Shown here: piece by piece, positions 1 to 6,399 of the stretch
Layout of the letters: the number at the start of each line of letters is the position of its first letter
Position numbering within the stretch: position 1 is the stretch's first letter
Origin: an uncultured Caryophanales bacterium
GTDB lineage: Bacteria > Bacillota_I > Bacilli_A > RF39 > UBA660
Assembly: GCA_946402785.1 (NCBI GenBank)
Contig: CAMIXP010000039.1
Span: forward strand, 1 to 10,559
Direction of reading: 5' to 3'
Length of the DNA: 10,559 nt
Made by a program: the position numbers and the translations under genes
The notes under the pieces: model-generated
The model's database searches: none
What the model was told of the DNA's origin: nothing
The model's input: the letters and a program-made list of their open reading frames with translations, nothing else

Positions 1-881
1 TTTTTTAATAATACTTTTTTTATTATTCTTGGAAGAGAATCTGTTAAGATTTGATCCAATACTTTTTCTTGTTTTAATTCCCTTTTATATTCTTGGTAGT
101 CTTTTCCTTTTAACTCTGTTCCTTTTTCAATGACAGAGTTTGCGATAAAGCTTCTAAAGATTGTTGTATCTTCTTTTACATCTTTGATTTCTTTCATGAG
201 ATAGCGATAATGATCTAAAAAGTCATATGCTTTCTTTTTTACTTTTTCATAATCTACTGTACTCATGATACTATTAGATCTTTGTCTATAATTGTATCCA
301 ATATAAGGAATAGATATCACTTCTTTGGCTTTTAAAATGATTAATGGAACTAATCCAAAATCTTCATGATATTTTCCTTTCGCAAACTGGTATTTTTCTT
401 TTTCCCAATAACTTCTTTTCATGGCATATAGAGGAGCTGCTTCTACGATATGATACTTACAAATCTTAGTGAATGCTTCTTGTCCACTACAAGTATCAAA
501 TCCTTCTTCTTCATGATCTTCTTGATGATCTTCATATACTTCTCTAATTTGATATCTTACTAAATCTGGTTTTGTGGTAGTTGCTTCATTCAATTTCTTT
601 AACAAGTCTTTTTCAATGGTATCATCACTATCTACAAATAGGATATATTCTCCTTTTGCTTTTTTGGCACCATTGTTTCTTGCCATACTTAGTCCTTGAT
701 TTTCTTGATGGATTATTTCCACTTCGTAGTCTTTTATTTTTTCTATACTATGATCTTTTGTACCATCATCTACAACGATTACTTCATAGTCTTTAAAAGA
801 CTGATTCATAACGCTTTCTAAACATTCTTGGATGTATTCTTCTACATTATAAACCGGTATGATAATACTGAACTTTGGCAT
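1..881 (-). CDS. Family 2 glycosyltransferase (GT-A fold), C-terminus cut by window edge
   Basis: The visible 293 codons begin MPKFSIIIPVYNVEEYI, the standard opening of GT2 enzymes that transfer a sugar from a nucleotide-sugar to a growing surface glycan at the cytoplasmic membrane face. Residues 36-40 (VVDDG) fit the nucleotide-binding Asp site. N61-G63 and the following ARNNGAKKAKGEY stretch (67-79) fit the usual GT2 pattern, and F82-VDSDD (83-87) is the metal-binding DxD motif. A later HEDFG segment fits the acceptor/catalytic ED motif of EpsJ/WcaA-like enzymes. The ATG at 879-881 is preceded by AGGAAGTGAT about 4 bases upstream. No membrane helix is visible, but the end of the protein lies beyond position 1. 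It is downstream of the ligase-GT4 fusion gene on the same strand with a 63-base gap, so they are probably one polysaccharide gene group. The family call is strong; the sugar and acceptor cannot be read from sequence. Confidence 0.93.
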   Translation of the reverse strand, partial: MPKFSIIIPVYNVEEYIQECLESVMNQSFKDYEVIVVDDGTKDHSIEKIKDYEVEIIHQENQGLSMARNNGAKKAKGEYILFVDSDDTIEKDLLKKLNEATTTKPDLVRYQIREVYEDHQEDHEEEGFDTCSGQEAFTKICKYHIVEAAPLYAMKRSYWEKEKYQFAKGKYHEDFGLVPLIILKAKEVISIPYIGYNYRQRSNSIMSTVDYEKVKKKAYDFLDHYRYLMKEIKDVKEDTTIFRSFIANSVIEKGTELKGKDYQEYKRELKQEKVLDQILTDSLPRIIKKVLLK

Positions 882-917
882 TCTATCACTTCCTAATTCT
901 ATTCTAACATAGAAATC

Positions 918-943
918 AAAAAATAACTATTTCTAGTTATTTT
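918..943 (-). terminator. Weak A/T-rich hairpin with U-tract after the fusion gene
   Basis: Read on the minus strand, AAAATAACTA pairs with TAGTTATTTT (stem 934-943 with 920-929) around a four-base GAAA loop. Six Ts follow, starting inside the stem. It lies just past the stop codon of the fusion gene and before the GT2 gene. The stem has a single G-C pair, so it may only attenuate, letting transcription continue into the glycosyltransferase. GAAA is a GNRA-type loop, which stabilises RNA hairpins. Confidence 0.45.
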
Positions 944-944
944 C

Positions 945-3248
945 TTATTCTTGAAAGATTAATTCTAATTTTTCTCTTCTTGCTTCTTGTACTTTTCTTA
1001 AATCACATGGTTTGCATGTACTTTGTTCTTTTACAATTTTTTCTACTTGTTTTACCATTTCTTTTTCATCTTTTGAAATGATAAATGCATAATCTTTCAT
1101 ATCAATTTCATCATCACTTGTTGGAACTGTTGTGATGATATTTTTTCCTAAAGCAATTGCTTCTAGGTATGTTACAGGGAATCCTTCATAGTCTGATGTT
1201 AAAATGACATAATCTGCTTTTTTCATGAATGGATATGGATTTAGTTTCTTTCCTACAAATTTGATTTCTTTTTGTAGATGATTCTTTTCCACGTATTCTT
1301 CATACATTCTACGATCTGGTCCATCTCCTACAATCCATAACTCTGTATTTTTAATTTCTTTTACTAAGTTCATCGCACGCGTTACTTTTTTAGATGCGTC
1401 TTCTAGTCTTCCAACAAATACAAAGAGTGTTTTACCGGGTGTCTTTTTCATTTCATTTTTTTCATTACTTAGTGTTTGAATTTCTTCTATATCTATGAAG
1501 TTATTCATTACCATACATTTTTCTTTTAATTCTGGATAGATATCCGTAAATGATTTCCTTGCTTCTTTGGATACAAAGATTAATTTAGAGAATTCATATA
1601 CATTTCTTGTATCAAAGAAGTATTTGAATTCTTCTTTCTCTGGATAAATAAATCCATAATTACTATGAATATATAAAGCATTATTGAAAGATGCGGTTAA
1701 TGCTAATTTGTTTCCACTATAACTATAGGTTGCGTAACAACAACTGAAATCATAATTATCGTATTCAAAGATTTTAAATACTAATTTTCTTGTGAAGTTA
1801 ATGATTTTTCTTACTAATACATCTTTATTTTCACTTACTTTTAATTCTCTTACATTAACATTTGGATTGACTCTTTCTAAGAATTCTCCTTCTTTTTTCT
1901 CTAAGATGACAGTAACATGATTTTTCTCATAATCAATGTTATCTAGTAAGTTTACCAATGCTTTTTCAATACCACCAATTTCAAAACTATAGGCAGTAAA
2001 TAACAAATCTTTTTTCTCTCTTTTTTCTAATGACATTAATACTAATATTGCAATATAACTAACAGCTGGTGCCGTAATAATATGTCCTGTGAAGAAAGAT
2101 AAGAATGCAATTAAGAAGAATGCTACTAGTCTCATTCCATTTTCATAACCTTTTCGATTTCTATTTTCTAGAATCTTAAATAATGGGATTAAAATGAGAA
2201 TGAAATATAATAAGAATCCTATTACTCCATGGCTATAGTAAATATCAAAGTAATCCATTTCAATTTGCTTGGTTAATTTTTCATCATTGATATAACCGAT
2301 TCCAAATAGTTTTTCATAGATACTAGAATCTCTATAAAGAATGGCTTTGTGTTTCATAAATTTAAAACGAGAACTAAAGATAAAATGATCTACTAATTCT
2401 TTATCTTGGAATACTTCTGTTACATGGTTTAATCCTAAATAGTTTAAATGAGTTTTGATATTCTTATAGAAGTTCGTTTTTGGAATGATTACTAACATTG
2501 CCATACATAATACTAGTACAACTCCTAGTGAAATAAATATATATTTTGATTGATGAAGCTTTCTTAAATGGTTCCATAAATATAAAACACTAATTCCTGC
2601 GGTAATCATTAAAGCAAGTAATGGTGTTTTGGTTCCAACCATTAAGATGACTACTAAATACATGAATGTGAATATCAACATCGGAATAATCTTTTTAGAG
2701 CGATAGAATACGATGAATAATAATGGTGTAATGATGGAGATAATTCCACTGATTTCGTTTGCGGAATTAAAGAATCCTAAAGTTCCTGCTTTTGTTATTT
2801 GATAAGATTTATATCCAATTCCAATAATTGTTGGAATAAAGATTAATACAATATATAAAAGTACCATCGTTAAGAATGTCATATTACTGATTCTTACTTT
2901 ATCTTTAACGATATAAAGTGTTATGAATAAAATTGGGAAATAGAAGGCCCTTATTAAGTTTTGAATCTCTACTAATAGACTCGTATCTTTATAGATAATA
3001 TTTCCTATGATGTAGAGGATAAAATAAATTCCCATTAAGATATATGGATACCACAGATTTTTCTTTTTAAAGACGAATAATACGGTGAAACAAATTAGGA
3101 TTAAGAATAGAATTCTTATGACAATTCCTATCGTAATACTCCAATGGAATGTATTGATACATACTCCTGTCAACATATCTAGTATTGGTTGCATGATTAA
3201 AAATAATGCAATGATTTTATTAAAGTTTTTTTCTATCCATTTATTCAT
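945..3248 (-). CDS. O-antigen ligase/polymerase-like membrane protein fused to a GT4 glycosyltransferase
   Basis: This 767-residue protein has two parts. Residues 1-406 hold about ten to twelve hydrophobic helices, including the QPILDMLTG segment (20-28) common at the start of Firmicute O-antigen-ligase-like (Wzy/WaaL type) proteins. A long external loop (about 256-340) ends in a YYSHGVIGF segment (337-345), resembling the conserved His/Gly region before the late helices. After a short charged link (407-413), residues 414-740 form a GT-B, GT4-type glycosyltransferase. It shows FEIGGIEKA (422-430) in the acceptor half, FVGRLEDASKK (611-621), GDGP (641-644) and the EX7E motif E688-E696. Members of the first family polymerise or transfer lipid-linked glycans outside the membrane; GT4 enzymes use nucleotide sugars inside. 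The fusion could couple building and export-side transfer of one glycan. The start has a moderate AGAGAGTGAT ribosome site and a nearby extended -10. Domain calls are strong; whether the membrane half is a ligase or a polymerase is not resolved. Confidence 0.88.
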   Translation of the reverse strand: MNKWIEKNFNKIIALFLIMQPILDMLTGVCINTFHWSITIGIVIRILFLILICFTVLFVFKKKNLWYPYILMGIYFILYIIGNIIYKDTSLLVEIQNLIRAFYFPILFITLYIVKDKVRISNMTFLTMVLLYIVLIFIPTIIGIGYKSYQITKAGTLGFFNSANEISGIISIITPLLFIVFYRSKKIIPMLIFTFMYLVVILMVGTKTPLLALMITAGISVLYLWNHLRKLHQSKYIFISLGVVLVLCMAMLVIIPKTNFYKNIKTHLNYLGLNHVTEVFQDKELVDHFIFSSRFKFMKHKAILYRDSSIYEKLFGIGYINDEKLTKQIEMDYFDIYYSHGVIGFLLYFILILIPLFKILENRNRKGYENGMRLVAFFLIAFLSFFTGHIITAPAVSYIAILVLMSLEKREKKDLLFTAYSFEIGGIEKALVNLLDNIDYEKNHVTVILEKKEGEFLERVNPNVNVRELKVSENKDVLVRKIINFTRKLVFKIFEYDNYDFSCCYATYSYSGNKLALTASFNNALYIHSNYGFIYPEKEEFKYFFDTRNVYEFSKLIFVSKEARKSFTDIYPELKEKCMVMNNFIDIEEIQTLSNEKNEMKKTPGKTLFVFVGRLEDASKKVTRAMNLVKEIKNTELWIVGDGPDRRMYEEYVEKNHLQKEIKFVGKKLNPYPFMKKADYVILTSDYEGFPVTYLEAIALGKNIITTVPTSDDEIDMKDYAFIISKDEKEMVKQVEKIVKEQSTCKPCDLRKVQEARREKLELIFQE

Positions 3249-3269
3249 AAGATCACTCTCTTTAAAAAA

Positions 3270-3278
3270 ATTATATCA
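3270..3278 (-). promoter_or_regulatory. Extended -10 promoter of the fusion gene
   Basis: On the minus strand TGATATAAT is a perfect TGn-TATAAT extended -10 box, 21 bases upstream of the ATG at 3246-3248. The best hexamer 17 bases further up (TAGTAT, 3293-3298) is a poor -35, which extended -10 promoters tolerate. The implied leader is only about 15 bases. Confidence 0.6.
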
Positions 3279-3363
3279 TGAACTATTTCATAATACTATT
3301 TTTTTGTTGATTTTATTGATTGTAAAGTCTCTGTTCATATCATGTAAATCATTTGTTAATTCA

Positions 3364-3392
3364 TAGACTTTTTTGTCAATTTTTAGTAAAAT
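3364..3392 (+). promoter_or_regulatory. Candidate sigma-A-type promoter of the PASTA gene
   Basis: TAGACT (3364-3369) and TAAAAT (3387-3392) are separated by 17 bases, upstream of a strong GGAGGG ribosome site (3405-3410) and the ATG at 3417. The -35 matches consensus at four of six positions and the -10 at five of six. The region is so A/T-rich that alternatives exist, such as TTGATT with TATCAT further upstream, so the exact choice is uncertain. Confidence 0.35.
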
Positions 3393-3416
3393 TAAAATAG
3401 GATTGGAGGGACTAAA

Positions 3417-5513
3417 ATGTCATACAGTCAAAAAGATGTAACAAACGGAGTTAAGGGTAAAAAAAGGAAGCCAATGGAAACAGAAGATTTGATGGATGAA
3501 ATTGATGAAGCTTTTAAAGATCTTCGTCAAGAAAATCAAGATGCTGTTGTAGAAGAAGAGAAGGAAGAAAAAGATCTTACAGAATCTATTGATACAGAGA
3601 TTATGGATAAGATTAAAGATGAGTTTGAGGAAGATTTAAAATCTTTCCAAGAAGATCGTCCAACAAGAGAAAAAGAGATTGTTTATAAGTCTCCTATTAG
3701 TGTTCCTTTAATCATTTTAATTATTACCTCTATTCTTTGTGCTGTTGCTTATTTTATAGCAGTTATTATTAATAAGAATAGTAGTATTTATCAAATTATT
3801 AGTTGTTCCCTATTAAGTGTCTTTTCTATTATCTATTTAGTTGTTTGTTTAACATCTACTAGAAGAAGAGAATTCCCTATTTATATTAGTTCTATTCTAT
3901 TAATTGGATTTTTCTTATTAAATATGAATATTCCTAATAATACAACGACTGTATCTGTTAATCAGATGCAAGACTTCAGTGGTAAAACACTCACAGAAGT
4001 TGTTCGTTGGGGTAATAAAAACAATATTAAAATCATTCAAGATTATGAATATAGTGATATTGTTCCTGAATATGAAGTCATTAGTCAAGATGTTAAAGTA
4101 GGAACCAATATCCATGATATCGATGAAGTTACAGTTGCGATTAGTGAAGGACCTAATCCTTTTAAAGAAGTCATTGTTCCTAGTATGCTTACTTGGGATA
4201 GTGAAAGAGTGATTCACTTTGTTCTTTCTAATTATATGAGTAATGTAGTGGTTGATTTTGTAGAATCTGATCAAGTAAAAGATACCGTTATTGAACAAAG
4301 TAAGAGTGGTAACTTAAGAAGAAATGATGAATTACGATTAGTTTTCTCTTATGGAGATGAAGGTAATACCAATGAAGTTACTTTGATTGATTTTACGGAT
4401 ATGACAAAATTTGAAATTGAGTTCTATCTAAAACAACATAAATTAAATTATGATTTTGTTTATGATTTCTCTGATACGATTAAGAAAGATCATGGAGTAA
4501 AACAAAGTGTGAAGGCTGGTACTGTTGTTACAGTAAATGGAGATAAAATCCAAGTAACAATCAGTAGAGGTCCAAAGATTGAAATTCCTGATTTATCTGG
4601 TATGAGTGTTGATGATTTAACAGAATGGGCTATTGATAATCGATTAAAACTAGAGTTTGTTGATAAGTACGATGATACGGTTAAAAAAGGAAAAGTTATC
4701 AGTGTTGATAAAGAAAAGGGAGAAGTTGTTGAACAAGGTACTTTATTAAAAGTTACTGTATCCCTTGGAAGTTTAAAGATGCCTAAGTTTAAGAATATTG
4801 ATGCTTTCTATACATGGGCTGATAAATTTGGAATTAAATATGAAGTACGTCATGAATTTAGTGATAGTGTTCCTGCTGGAGAAATTATTGAGTTCTCTTA
4901 TAAAACAGGTACTGTCTTAAAGAATGATGATGCAATTGTTGTTACGATTAGTGATGGAGCAAAAGTTAGTGTTCCAAAGCTACTTGGTTTCAGTAAGAGT
5001 GAAGCTACTAAAAAATTAAAGAATGCTGGATTGAATTATAACTTTGTTTATAAGAATAACAGTGCTTCTAAAGATACGGTTATTGGTCAATCTATTAGTG
5101 CTGGTTCTGAGGTATCTAGTGGTACAACCGTTACAGTTACCTTAAGTAATGGTAATGGTGGTTCTTCTGGAGGAGGAAATACAAATCCAAATCCAAGTCC
5201 TAGCCCTAGTCCTAGTCCAAGTACCAATCCAGATCCTCCAACACCTCCTACTCCATCTTGTAATGATTGTATGATTCCAAGTGCTGGACTTAAAGATGTG
5301 ATTTCTCAAAAGGTTAAAGCAGGCGCTGGTTATAAAGCAACTGCAGATGCTGTTATTGGTTATATTGAAGGACTTTGTCCTGGTATTAATGTACAAGTTA
5401 GAAGTGTTCCTGATTCTGGTTTAACACCTGGTAAAGTTGTACCTGGTTATGATTCCTTCTCAGGAGGAAATACTACTTCTTGTAGTACGGTATACCTTTG
5501 GTTAGCAGGATAA
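3417..5513 (+). CDS. Kinase-less PASTA-repeat membrane protein with Pro/Ser linker and four-Cys C-terminal domain
   Basis: This 698-residue protein starts with a charged, acidic and probably helical cytoplasmic tail (1-92). Three hydrophobic helices follow, at about 94-118, 124-146 and 154-170, which would put the remainder outside the cell. Residues 182-578 contain six PASTA-like units of about 65 residues (near 182-245, 251-313, 320-385, 387-450, 453-514 and 516-578). Each has a helix, a Y/F-x-x-S-D-x-V turn and a final strand ending in S-x-G, as in VTISRG, VTVSLG, VTISDG and VTLSNG. A Gly/Ser stretch (579-587) and a Pro-Ser linker (588-614) lead to a terminal domain (615-698) with Cys 615, 618, 654 and 689. 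PASTA units of PknB/StkP-type kinases and of PBP2x-type transpeptidases bind muropeptides, lipid II or beta-lactams, or act as spacers. Here neither a kinase nor a transpeptidase domain is present, so a wall-sensing or scaffold role is inference. The start is fixed by GGAGGG six bases upstream; tandem TAA stops end it. Confidence 0.88.
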   Translation: MSYSQKDVTNGVKGKKRKPMETEDLMDEIDEAFKDLRQENQDAVVEEEKEEKDLTESIDTEIMDKIKDEFEEDLKSFQEDRPTREKEIVYKSPISVPLIILIITSILCAVAYFIAVIINKNSSIYQIISCSLLSVFSIIYLVVCLTSTRRREFPIYISSILLIGFFLLNMNIPNNTTTVSVNQMQDFSGKTLTEVVRWGNKNNIKIIQDYEYSDIVPEYEVISQDVKVGTNIHDIDEVTVAISEGPNPFKEVIVPSMLTWDSERVIHFVLSNYMSNVVVDFVESDQVKDTVIEQSKSGNLRRNDELRLVFSYGDEGNTNEVTLIDFTDMTKFEIEFYLKQHKLNYDFVYDFSDTIKKDHGVKQSVKAGTVVTVNGDKIQVTISRGPKIEIPDLSGMSVDDLTEWAIDNRLKLEFVDKYDDTVKKGKVISVDKEKGEVVEQGTLLKVTVSLGSLKMPKFKNIDAFYTWADKFGIKYEVRHEFSDSVPAGEIIEFSYKTGTVLKNDDAIVVTISDGAKVSVPKLLGFSKSEATKKLKNAGLNYNFVYKNNSASKDTVIGQSISAGSEVSSGTTVTVTLSNGNGGSSGGGNTNPNPSPSPSPSPSTNPDPPTPPTPSCNDCMIPSAGLKDVISQKVKAGAGYKATADAVIGYIEGLCPGINVQVRSVPDSGLTPGKVVPGYDSFSGGNTTSCSTVYLWLAG
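5193..5222 (+). repeat. Five-unit hexanucleotide repeat coding the Pro-Ser linker
   Basis: Five consecutive near-identical six-base units of the form CC(A/T)AG(T/C) encode Pro-Ser dipeptides 593-602 of the PASTA protein. It forms the core of an extended linker between the last PASTA unit and the cysteine domain. Unit number could change by slippage without breaking the frame. Confidence 0.8.
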
Positions 5514-5514
5514 T

Positions 5515-5544
5515 AAAAAAGAAGTGAAATTCACTTCTTTTTTT
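5515..5544. terminator. Bidirectional intrinsic terminator shared by two convergent genes
   Basis: A-tract 5515-5520, GAAGTGA (5521-5527), a three-base loop, TCACTTC (5531-5537) and T-tract 5538-5544 form a long perfect hairpin with a U-run on either strand. It begins one base after the first TAA of the PASTA gene (its second tandem TAA lies partly inside) and its right end overlaps the TAA stop (5543-5545) of the convergent lipoprotein gene. One element therefore serves both transcripts. Confidence 0.9.
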
Positions 5545-6343
5545 ATATCTTTTTATATTCTTTGAAGATTAGTTTTCCTTCTATCTTTTCAAATACAAAT
5601 TGGTAAGTATCTAATTGATTCTTATAATCATTCATTAGTTTTTCTTTTTCTAATGATGGTGGTCCATAGTAATCTACCATATATTTTGAATCATTGATAT
5701 TTAACAATGCATTTTTCTCTTCTGTTGCGTCTTTATATGTTTTATATCCACTTCCGTATTCACAACCACCTGTGTCGTAGCACCATGCTTTTCCATAGAA
5801 TAAAATCTTCATATTGTATTTATAGATTGTTCCGTCTATTTCTAGGGAATCAAATGTTTTTAAAGAACCTATATGTTCTACTCCTCCACCACCATGTCCT
5901 GGATGTTTTTCATTGTAAACATATTTGTCTTGTTCCTTATCATAATAATATAATATTTGTTCTTCTTCATTTTTATGATCCATAAAACATTTGATGTCTT
6001 GAAATTCAATTGTTTGATCCTTTCCAAAATGATCTTGATATAGTTTTGTAAGTTCTTTTCCTGTTACCTCATCCCAGCTTTTTCCTTTTACTAGGAATCT
6101 TGCAAGTTCTCCTTTTTTCTCTTCTGAAATATCAGATACTTTTAATGACTCTTTGTCCTCTTCAAAAATCACTTCTGATAGATCTGCAATTCCTTCTAAA
6201 TCACTTTCTGAAAGTATCACAGGAGCTGCTGGTGTTACTGTATTAGATTCTTCTTTTGGTTTCTTTTTTCCTGGTAGGCTACAACCGGTTAATCCCCCTA
6301 CTACTAGTAATAATGCAAGAAATATAATAATTTTCTTTTTCAT
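5543..6343 (-). CDS. Lipoprotein of unknown function
   Basis: The 266-residue protein begins with a lipoprotein signal peptide: MKKK, a hydrophobic core (5-17) and the lipobox L18-T-G-C21. The mature protein would be lipid-anchored through Cys21 on the outer face of the membrane. Residues 22-42 are a basic/polar spacer (GKKKPKEE, then a Thr/Ala/Pro stretch). The globular part (about 45-266) is charged and Tyr-rich, with Cys119, Cys188 and Cys194 and an unusual HPGHGGGGVEH segment (147-157) whose three His and one Glu could bind a metal. I do not recognise a named family. A perfect AAGGAGGA site lies 4 bases upstream of the ATG at 6341-6343. It has its own promoter-like sequence, so it seems to be a single-gene unit between the PASTA and glucosaminidase genes. 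A role in the envelope is inferred only from location. Confidence 0.87.
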   Translation of the reverse strand: MKKKIIIFLALLLVVGGLTGCSLPGKKKPKEESNTVTPAAPVILSESDLEGIADLSEVIFEEDKESLKVSDISEEKKGELARFLVKGKSWDEVTGKELTKLYQDHFGKDQTIEFQDIKCFMDHKNEEEQILYYYDKEQDKYVYNEKHPGHGGGGVEHIGSLKTFDSLEIDGTIYKYNMKILFYGKAWCYDTGGCEYGSGYKTYKDATEEKNALLNINDSKYMVDYYGPPSLEKEKLMNDYKNQLDTYQFVFEKIEGKLIFKEYKKI

Positions 6344-6361
6344 AAGATCCTCCTTATTCTT

Positions 6362-6370
6362 AGTATAGCA
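6362..6370 (-). promoter_or_regulatory. Extended -10 promoter of the lipoprotein gene
   Basis: On the minus strand TGCTATACT is a TGn extended -10 with a near-consensus hexamer, just upstream of the AAGGAGGA ribosome site (6348-6355). The -35 position would fall within the terminator hairpin of the upstream gene, so the terminator and this promoter are packed into about 40 bases. Confidence 0.6.
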
Positions 6371-6371
6371 T

Positions 6372-6399
6372 AAAAAAAGACAAGTGACTTGTCTTTTTT
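6372..6399 (-). terminator. Intrinsic terminator of the glucosaminidase gene
   Basis: On the minus strand GACAAG (6388-6393) and CTTGTC (6379-6384) pair across a three-base loop, extended by an A-run on one side and seven Ts (6372-6378) on the other. It overlaps the TAA stop of the glucosaminidase gene at 6398-6400 and ends just before the promoter of the lipoprotein gene. Confidence 0.88.

Noticed and set aside
581..796. Open frame on the plus strand within the left glycosyltransferase region
   Set aside because: It lies entirely opposite the GT2 gene, has no ribosome site, and its Leu/His-rich composition is that expected from the complement of an A/T-rich gene.
3273..3344. Eight-base direct repeat ATATCATG at 3273-3280 and 3337-3344 as a possible operator pair
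   Set aside because: In such A/T-rich sequence an 8-mer repeat within 170 bases is not convincing, and one copy overlaps the -10 box.
3085..3366. Plus-strand open frame overlapping the start of the ligase-GT4 fusion gene and the divergent gap
   Set aside because: Most of it is antisense to the fusion gene's first helices, and it lacks a ribosome site. The hydrophobic look comes from the complementary strand.
3417..3695. Search for a kinase domain or degenerate kinase remnant before the PASTA helices
   Set aside because: The first 92 residues are an acidic charged tail with no glycine loop, HRD or DFG motif, so no kinase relic is supported.
3918..4298. Minus-strand open frame inside the PASTA gene
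   Set aside because: Rich in Asn, Ile and Phe with no motif; antisense to well-supported PASTA repeats.
5142..5396. Minus-strand open frame with alternating Arg/Thr/Trp
   Set aside because: It is the complement of the Pro-Ser linker repeat and has no independent support.
5707..6368. Two plus-strand open frames opposite the lipoprotein gene
   Set aside because: Both are shadows of a gene with a clear signal peptide, lipobox and ribosome site; neither has a start context.
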